Below, piece by piece: positions 57,524 through 64,000 of a stretch of 64,000 nt of DNA; position 1 is the first letter of the stretch, and each line of letters starts with the position of its first letter. The stretch covers positions 6,572,001-6,636,000 of the forward strand of contig NGZR01000002.1 in the NCBI GenBank assembly GCA_002197995.1, read 5' to 3'. The position numbers and the translations under genes are program-made. Below the pieces are notes generated by a model. That model was not told where the DNA came from, searched no databases, and saw only the letters and a list, made by a program, of their open reading frames with translations. The stretch is from Gaeumannomyces sp. JS-464 (Eukaryota > Ascomycota > Sordariomycetes > Magnaporthales > Magnaporthaceae).

Positions 57524-58574
57524 TTATGGGACAAAGACGTCCGTCACGTTCGTAGCAGCAACGCCCAAGGCAAGCCCTCCCCCTGCAATGTAAATCCCTC
57601 CATCCAAAGCGACCGCGATAGAGCCATGCCGTGGCACCGGCATTGGCGCCAAGCTCGTCCAGGTACCCGAGCCGACACCAAACGCTTCGACCTGATCGAA
57701 CACGCCGCTGGCCGAGGTGCTGCTCCCTTCGCCGCCAAACGTGTAAATGACCCCGTCCACCGCGGCCGCCATGTGGCCCCGCGCGCCGTCGGCATGCGGC
57801 CCGACTCCAGCCTCCACTTGGGCCCCGGCGCGGCCACGTCGAGCGCGTACACGGCGTCCGTGGCCAGGAGCCCCGCCGACAGGCGCCTGCCGCCCGCGAC
57901 GTAAAGCGTGGAGCCCACGACGGCGGCCGCGGCGTGGTCGCGCGGCTCCGGCAGCGGCGCCTGCGTCAGCGACGTCCATCTTCCTGTGGTGGTGTCGAAC
58001 GCAGACACCTCGTCGACCGTCTCGTGCCGCCCGCCCGCCCACAGCTCCAGGCGCCGCAGGCCGCCGGCGAGGTAGACGGTGGCGCCGACGACGCCCACGG
58101 CGGCGCTGCCGCGCTCGTTGCCCGCGGGGATCGGGGGCACCGGCGTCCAGGCGTCGGTGGCCGGGTCGTAGACCCACGAGTCGCCCACGGCCTGCCAGGC
58201 GCCGGCGCGCTCGGCCAGGCCCCCCAGCAGGTAGATCTTGCCGTCGACTGCGGCGGCGTTGGGGTGGTTGAGCGGTAGAGGAAGGTCCGCGGCCGGGGTC
58301 CAGGTGTTTGTCGGGACGTGGTAGATAGTCATGAGGCCTGTGTTGTTAACCTGGGTGCGGTCGCGGGAGTCCTGTTTGATGCCGCCGAGCACGGCGAAGG
58401 ACGTCGAGTTGATGGCGACCGCGGTGTGTTCCTGGCGCGGCAGGAACGGCGTCGGGGCTAGCGTCCTCCACGTGCCGCCTTGGAGGCTCGCCTCCGCGCG
58501 CCGCCGATGGCGCGGCCGAGGACGGCGTGCGTGGCGTAGCCAGCAACGGAAAAGATGGCTTGAAGTTTTACCAT
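57524..58574 (-). CDS. Secreted Kelch-repeat protein, two frame breaks
   Basis: Beta-propeller protein of Kelch repeats. The start MVKLQAIFSVAGYATHAVLG is hydrophobic and may be a signal peptide. Near 58496 one added base joins it to GTWRTLAPTPFLPRQEHTAV. Repeats follow: TSFAVLGGIKQDS, YHVPTNTWTPAADLPLPLNH, AAVDGKIYLLGGLAERAG, YDPATDAWTPVPPIPAGNER, GATVYLAGGL, FDTTTGRWTSLTQAPLPEPR and STLYVAGGRR, each with the GG and spaced Tyr/Trp of Kelch blades. Near 57780 a second break, in a GGGG run, leads to GHMAAAVDGVIYTFGG, TWTSLAPMPVPRHGS and GGIYIAGGG, ending VTDVFVP. About six blades and 350 residues. No catalytic residues of galactose oxidase (radical Tyr-Cys site) are visible, so an enzyme activity is not supported. 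Confidence 0.82.
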
Positions 58575-59281
58575 TTTATTCTGGCGTTCTGCTGACTGCA
58601 ACCAAGGTCGGTTAAACAAGCCCCTGTCGAGGGTGAGACACTTTCCGGCGACATTTGCTCGACATTCAGGACAGAACCCCCTAGATTATATACAACGCCC
58701 TGTGGAAAAGGATTGTCAGGCTGACGTTCCAAGGGAGCATTATGTTATCTGCGAGCCCATGAGCCGCCTAAAGCCACAGCATACAATTGGCTCATGGGCC
58801 AATTATTTCCAGAAACGGAAGGTGCCAAGACTCGTCCATGCAAGGCCCCAATTTTCATTCTAAAGGATCATAGAAGCCAGTAAGAAACTTAGAGAAGCTT
58901 CACAAACTGCTAACGCTGGAGATGTCGCGAACTAGCTGGATGTTGATGAGGAATGTCTTTGTCACATATTTGGAGAGGGAAGGTGTTTGTTGCTGAGTTT
59001 AGCAAACAGCCTCATACAGCTCGCCAGAAGAGTTACTGCCGGAAGTTTCCACGTCAGTGGTCAAAAAGCGGAGATGGGATGCATTCTTGGATACCTTGGT
59101 AGGTATATTAGTGAGGCGGGACGAGTCTTGTAACGGAGAGACCAGATATCAGGTTTTATTTCTCTTCCAGGTCATCTCGGATATCTTCCTATTCTAGGCC
59201 ATCTCAGACAACTTCCAGCCTTCTAATACCAGACACTCAAGTCCCTTTGTTCTCCTTCATTCCGGAACCATAATCATCGCC
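58575..59281. other. Divergent spacer between Kelch and AAA genes
   Basis: Upstream of both genes. It contains an imperfect direct repeat (GGTCATCTCGGATA and GGCCATCTCAGACA, about 59168-59212). No gene is supported. Confidence 0.45.
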
Positions 59282-61460
59282 ATGGCGGGTGCATCGAGGA
59301 AGGACAACGAATCTTCGTCGGCGCTTGTTGTCACGCCCCCCGAGGGATCTGTCAAGTGGAATGCCGAGGAGAGCGGTGTCAAGGAAAGCCCTGTCGAGAG
59401 GAGCTCCAGGGAAGGATGCTGCGAGGGGAGACGAGGAGCCCACGGAGCCCAACGAAAAGGTCATGGCCGGCATGGACTGCCACACCAAGGACCTCTACCA
59501 GAAATGGGACAGGCACAAAAAGTTCATATGGTCTGAGAAGTACCCCGAGGATCTTGAGGAGGCCGCAGAGAACGAGGAGACGTAGAAATATGCTATTCTC
59601 GTTCGCAACAAGAAAAGCTACGACTCCAGGAAGAAGCTCGAGATCGACAGCATCGTCATCCAGAGTCTACTATTGAGGAAGGTGCTGCAAGACGTTCTCA
59701 AGGATTATCCTGGAGTCACGGCCACCCTTCATCGGTTGGCTTTCTCGGCCCCCTTCCGCCCTTTTGTTCACCGGTGGCCCAACTGAGCGCCGCGCTGGAG
59801 GACGACAAGTACGACGAGACGACGAGGTCACACGTTGAGATTTTACACAGCGTGCTTTCCACCGAGCTCGGAGACGTCATCAGCGACGTTGAGGACTACG
59901 TCGCCAACAAGGTGGTGACGTATGAGCACGTATGGACCATCTTCCAGCCCGGCTGCACCATCCTCACTACCCGTTACGGCCGGCTAACCGCCGTGAGGCT
60001 TACCGATGCCAACTACGGGAAGCACAACAAGCTTGGCCCGTGCTTCATGCTCACCTGCGACCGCATCGACTGGGACGGCAACAAGTTCGGCTACGACGAG
60101 TGCCAGCAGATCATCCTGCCCTTCCTGGGCACCATGCCCATCAGCGCGCTGCTGCTGCCCGCTCGACTTCCATGCCGACGCCGACGCCATCGGGCCCGGC
60201 TGATCGTACGCGGCCGCGCCTTCGAGTCCCTTGCCGGCTACCACTACAGGGAGTATCATGGCCAGGCCATCGAGCAAAAGAAATAGGGCCCGTCAAAGAC
60301 TACGGTCGAGTCCCGCATCGTGGTCGACGCTTTTGCGTGTTCAAAGTGGAACCCGGAGATGCACCAGTTCAAGCACCTAGACCAGGTCCAGGGCGCCATC
60401 ACCAACCAGGCGTCGGGCGACGACGACGGCATCGATAACGATTACTGCGGCGGTGGCAACAGCCCCAGCCAGCATGGCCGCGGCCATCGTTGCGATTCTC
60501 GCGACGGCCACCAGCCCGCCCGCTCGGACCTGGACGATGACGGCGGCGGCGAGAGCCGCGGCAGGGCGCCTCTGACCGACGAGCAGCTCATCCTCTGCAC
60601 GCCCGTCGTCCGGGGCTGGGCGCTCAAGCCCAAAAAGTGGCTCGAGTTCTACGTCGACGACGTCGCCGAGGTGGCCTTCAACGAGCGCGCCTTCGACAGT
60701 CTCGTCCTGCCCGCGGGCCACAAGTCGCTCATCCTGGCGCTCGCGCGGACCCAGGCGCTGCACAGGGGCCCGCTCGGCGGCGGCGACGACGCCATCGCGG
60801 GCAAGGGCAAGGGCGCCATCATGCTGCTGTCGGGCGGGCCGGGCGTCGGCAAGACACTGACGGCCGAGTCGGTCGCCGAGGCCATGCGCGTGCCGCTGTA
60901 CTCGATGAGCGCCAGCGACCTGGGCGCGGCGTCGTGGGACGTCGAGTCCAACCTGGCGTCGGTGCTCGAGATGGCCGCCAAGTGGAACGCGGTCCTGCTG
61001 CTCGACGAGTGCGACATCGTGCTGGAGAGAAGGAGCAGCAGTGACCTGAACCGCAACAAGATCGTCGGGGGTTTTCCTGCGCACGCTCGAGTACTACGAG
61101 GGCTTGATGTTCCTCACCACCAACCGCGCCGAGAACATGGACAAGGCCTTCCACTCGAGGATTCACCTGAGCCTCGAGCACCCGGCGCTCGATCTCGACG
61201 CCCGCCGGACTATCTGGGCCGGCTTCCTGGACAAGAACAACGCCGGTATTGGTGGCGCTGAGGAGGGCGCGACGGCCGGTCATGGCTCGCACACCATCAG
61301 CGATGGGGAGCTGGATAGGCTGGCGGCGCTGGAGCTCAACGGGCGCCAGATCCGGAACGTGCTCAAGACGGGCAATCTGCTGGCCTACCACCAGTCGGAG
61401 CCGCTGGGATTCTCGCACTTGAAAACGGTGCTGGAGGTTTCGGGTCACGAGATAGTGTGA
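59282..61460 (+). pseudogene. Fungal AAA+ ATPase (N-terminal DUF7025-like region plus AAA domain), broken
   Basis: The frame starts MAGASRKDNESSSALVVTPP. The text then steps between frames: CHTKDLYQKWDRHKKFIW and NEET, an in-frame TAG at 59583-59585, then KYAILVRNKKSYDSRKKLEI, LHRLAFSAPFRPFVHRW, a step near 59785, HVEILHSVLSTELGDVI and FQPGCTILTTRYGRL. Steps near 60158 and 60196 flank LDFHADADAI. FESLAGYHYREYHGQAIEQ is followed by TAG at 60283-60285, then VESRIVVDAFACSKWNPEM. The AAA domain has Walker A LSGGPGVGKTLTAES, Walker B AVLLLDECDIVLERR, a step in a GGGGG run near 61065, LEYYEGLMFLTTNRAENMDK and the lid to VSGHEIV. Homologues are intact ATPases of unknown client. Two stops plus at least four steps suggest a decaying copy, though base error could explain part. 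Confidence 0.75.
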
Positions 61461-61956
61461 TTGGATGGGACTTTCGATGTATATCCTTGATGCCGGCGTT
61501 TGCAGGATATGATTCATGACCAGAATGCCACTAGGAAAGACAAATAGGAAAGTCGATCGGGATGGATTCGGAATGCTCTTTTTTAACCACCACTTGGAAG
61601 TATTTTCTATCCCGCTTTTTAAGTGTATGATGAATGATAATAAAAGCAAAAACAAGGAAAAGAAAAAGAAAAAGCCAAGCAGAAACACCCATTTTAGCCG
61701 CCTATCACCTGGATGCTCGCCTCAGTCTGCCCCTTTCTCCCGTGATACACCACTTGCTATAAATCACGAAGGGGACCTTGTAATCTCGACCAAGCGCATA
61801 GACCCTATACCATCAGAAGCCTCTGAAGTATCAAGAACAGAGCCCGATGCTGGTCGTGACCACGAGACGCGAGCGCTATTCTAGGTGGGGTGGGGGCGAA
61901 ATAGGAAATCCTCCTGGATGGAATTGTCGCAACAAAAACAAGCACAGCACGAACCT
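61461..61956. other. Convergent 3' spacer
   Basis: AT-rich and A-rich (61640-61690). No gene is supported. Confidence 0.55.
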
Positions 61957-63364
61957 CTACCACTTCTTTCCTTCCACCATCGGCTCGCGCTGCACCTCCT
62001 CTTGCTTGATTCTCACCTGACCCTCAGACGCAGGCAGAAACATAACGTCTACCCCGAGGATGCTGCCGATAGCGGCGAAGTTGCTGGCCAGCTTGGCGTC
62101 CCTCTTCCGGTTCGCCGCCAGGACCTGATCCATGTCCATTTTCATCCGCGCGCTCTCGGCCTCGAGTTTCGCCTTGGCCTCCTGGAGGATCCTGTTGCTG
62201 CTCGACACCTGTTTGCCCTTTTCCCTCTCCAGGCCCAGCTGGCGACGCTCGGCCTGCAGCTGCTCGCGCATGCCTTCCATCTCCATCAAGCGCGCGGACG
62301 CTTGCTGCACGTACTCGTTGAGCTGGCTGTCTTTCAACGCAACCTCAGCTCGGAGGGCGCATATCTCGCTGTGGGCCGAGGCGAGCTGCTCGTGGTAGTC
62401 GTCCACTTGCTGTCGACCAGCTCGAGAGCTTTCAGCACATCCTTGACAGATGCCCTCGAGAGCCGCAGACTACTCGCCTTGGGCCGTGGACCGTCAGCGG
62501 CGGTAGGTCCCTCGCTGCGCTGATGGGCGGTGGGCGGACGGGCACCGTCGGGCCGGCTGGCGATGGCCTCGCCGCTCGCTGGCAGCGGGGCGGGTGCGGC
62601 AAGCCGAGGCCTCTTTGGCTCTTTCTCGGCTGAGGAATCGTCTGGATCGTCCGAGTCGTCCGCCCGTGGTCTACGGCCTGGCAGATCATCACCCGGATCG
62701 CCCGAGTCGTCTGGTCCTGGGCTGCGCCCTGGCATATCACCATCCGAGGCGTCCTCCGCATCTGAGCCAGGACACGCCTCCGTGTAGGGCGTAGAGCTTG
62801 TGAAGGCGTAAATTCTCCTTTTCTGCGGGGAGTTGTGCTTGGCTGCCTCTCTTCTGGTGACATGCCGCAGTATCGTCATGGAACCAGGGTTGATCGTCTC
62901 CCACGGGAGCTCGAAGCCCCTGTCGACGCCGCCAATCGTCCTGCCGAGAATCTCTGCGATCACGAATTCGACAGAGAGGAGCCACATCTTCTTGACCCAA
63001 TTGTCGCTTCGCCTCCTGGGCCTGGTGTGTTTGGCATAGTAGTCCGCTGGCAGGAGGCCGTGCTGCTGTCGAATGGCCAACGCCAGCCAGTCGAACTGCC
63101 TGAACTTTTCACGTCGAAACACGCCATTGCGTCCGACCAGGTCAAGGCCGATAATCTCCTCACCGATTCGGAGTGCCTCCCGCGAGTTAAAAAGTGCGGA
63201 GGGCAGCCGTCTCGGCTCCAGCATCTTCCTGCATACGAAATAGCCCAGGGAGGGGGCTTCGAGCCGGGTAGACTCCACTCAAGCAGCGCTTGCCACTCCT
63301 TATCGGTGGGCTTGGGCAGCATGCCACCACCCGCGGCACTGAATGCGGCCTTGAGCTTGTCCAT
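61957..63364 (-). CDS. Hypothetical protein with C-terminal coiled coil, two frame breaks
   Basis: The start MDKLKAAFSAAGGGMLPKPT leads to KEWQALLE. At about 63278 one added G joins it to ESTRLEAPSLGYFVCRKMLE, then ALRIGEEIIGLDLVGRNGVF, WLALAIRQQHGLLPADYYAK and VKKMWLLSVEFVIAEILGR, a compact domain with several Trp and Tyr. A disordered acidic region follows (GSDAEDASDGDMPGRSPGPD, two near-repeats with DDPDDSS) and a basic EKEPKRPR. Near 62406 a second break, again repaired by one G (LVDSK to VDDYHEQLASAHSE), leads to a long heptad coiled coil (LRAEVALKDSQLNEYVQQ, MEGMREQLQAERRQLGLERE, AKLEAESARMKMDMDQ) ending VQREPMVEGKKW. About 468 residues. I do not recognise the family; the architecture suggests a scaffold or chromatin-linked protein. 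Confidence 0.7.
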
Positions 63365-64000
63365 GTTGTGGCTGATGATGTGTCGGATACCAAACGTTTG
63401 ATGCAAGGAATTCAGATGGAGGCGGCAGCAAGTGGAGACGGACTGGCAGACAGGAGATGGAGGATGGTTAGAAGTCTTCAATGTAGGTATCACTTTTTGG
63501 ATTCTCCTAGTTTAGCATTCCGGAAGAGTGGATGCTGAGAGGACGCATGTTCGTCCTCGCGAGTCTCGCTGATAGCGGGCATGCACTTACACGATTCGAC
63601 AAGTAGTTGAAGACGGCGGACCGTACAACAGAGGTTGCGTAATGCTGATGGTCTTGTTCTAGTTTACTATCTTGCCTCAGAGTGTGGAAAGATGGTGGGC
63701 AAAGGTGCAGATAGACAAGCTGCTGTGGAGTCTCTTGAGAACTTGAGAGTCAAGATGCGAGATCGGCAAGTTTTTGACGGAGAGCTCTGCGAGACGTGAT
63801 GTTTGAGGTGGCTAGGTTGATGGAAGTTCTATGAGATGATGGGTAGAGAAAGTGGATAAAAGGCTATGCGTCGAAAGAGTCGGCAAGGCCTAGAGATATC
63901 CGATCTTTGGTGTTTGGCCATTCGCTTTCTTTTCTCAGTTGGTTAGTTACGAAGCAGATAAGATGAGGTATCCGGTGTTAGAGCATAGAGGCATGGTGCA
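63365..64000. other. Upstream region of the coiled-coil gene to window end
   Basis: Non-coding, AT-richer. No gene is supported; any feature crossing the right edge is not recognisable. Confidence 0.5.

Noticed and set aside
57524..58574. Galactose oxidase identity for the Kelch gene
   Set aside because: Only Kelch blades are visible; no copper/radical Tyr-Cys site or C-terminal Ig-like domain, and the protein is much too short.
1..64000. Transposons, CRISPR arrays, biosynthetic cluster
   Set aside because: No transposase, reverse transcriptase or integrase motifs, no long terminal repeats seen by eye, no regular direct-repeat/spacer pattern (and not expected in a fungus), and no PKS, NRPS or terpene synthase gene.

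Overview
The window is nuclear DNA of a filamentous ascomycete, most probably a Sordariomycete. Three things support this: genes are broken by short GT-AG introns (about 55-270 nt) with CTRAC-type branch points; coding sequence is strongly GC-rich at third positions while the long spacers are closer to neutral; and the gene set is typically fungal (2EXR-domain protein, involucrin-repeat-like giant protein, secreted GH67 alpha-glucuronidase, PNP/NB-ARC NLR relic, fungal AAA ATPase). I cannot name the species.

Layout. 1-3.6 kb: U1-70K splicing factor (minus, cut by the left edge), mitochondrial ribosomal protein mL43 (plus, divergent from it) and triosephosphate isomerase (minus). 6.3-12.6 kb: fatty-acid elongase (plus), a zinc-binding-dehydrogenase-like oxidoreductase (minus) and a PAF-acetylhydrolase-like esterase (plus). 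13.3-15.3 kb: decayed accessory stretch with a PNP/NB-ARC receptor relic and a tRNA-like palindromic element. 16.2-18.8 kb: secreted GH67 alpha-glucuronidase. 19.5-30.4 kb: one giant Glu/Ala/Pro-repeat protein on the minus strand. 34.2-38.2 kb: an orphan protein and a 2EXR protein. 39.8-45.3 kb: GMC oxidoreductase, GT8 glycosyltransferase and MEMO-family protein, all plus. 48.2-50.0 kb: a plasma-membrane-type Qa-SNARE with an unusual extension after its membrane anchor. 51.6-56.5 kb: a conserved-looking unknown protein, APC11 and a mitochondrial thiosulfate sulfurtransferase. 57.5-63.4 kb: a secreted Kelch protein, a broken AAA ATPase and a coiled-coil protein of unknown function.

There is no biosynthetic cluster and no operon-like logic. 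The genes are mostly independent housekeeping or secretory functions (splicing, mitochondrial translation, glycolysis, lipid elongation, exocytosis, cell-cycle ubiquitination, sulfur transfer) plus xylan side-chain degradation. Several neighbours share divergent promoters: U1-70K/mL43, oxidoreductase/PAF-AH, APC11/sulfurtransferase and Kelch/AAA.

A striking property of the window is that many otherwise convincing reading frames are interrupted by single-base shifts, often in runs of C or G. In most of these genes the protein text continues perfectly in the next frame, which points to base-level sequence error more than to gene death. The NB-ARC gene, and perhaps the AAA gene, also carry in-frame stops; the NB-ARC gene has lost essential parts as well, and these two look like genuine relics. 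Gene ends and splice sites below were placed by hand from reading frames and GT/AG signals.
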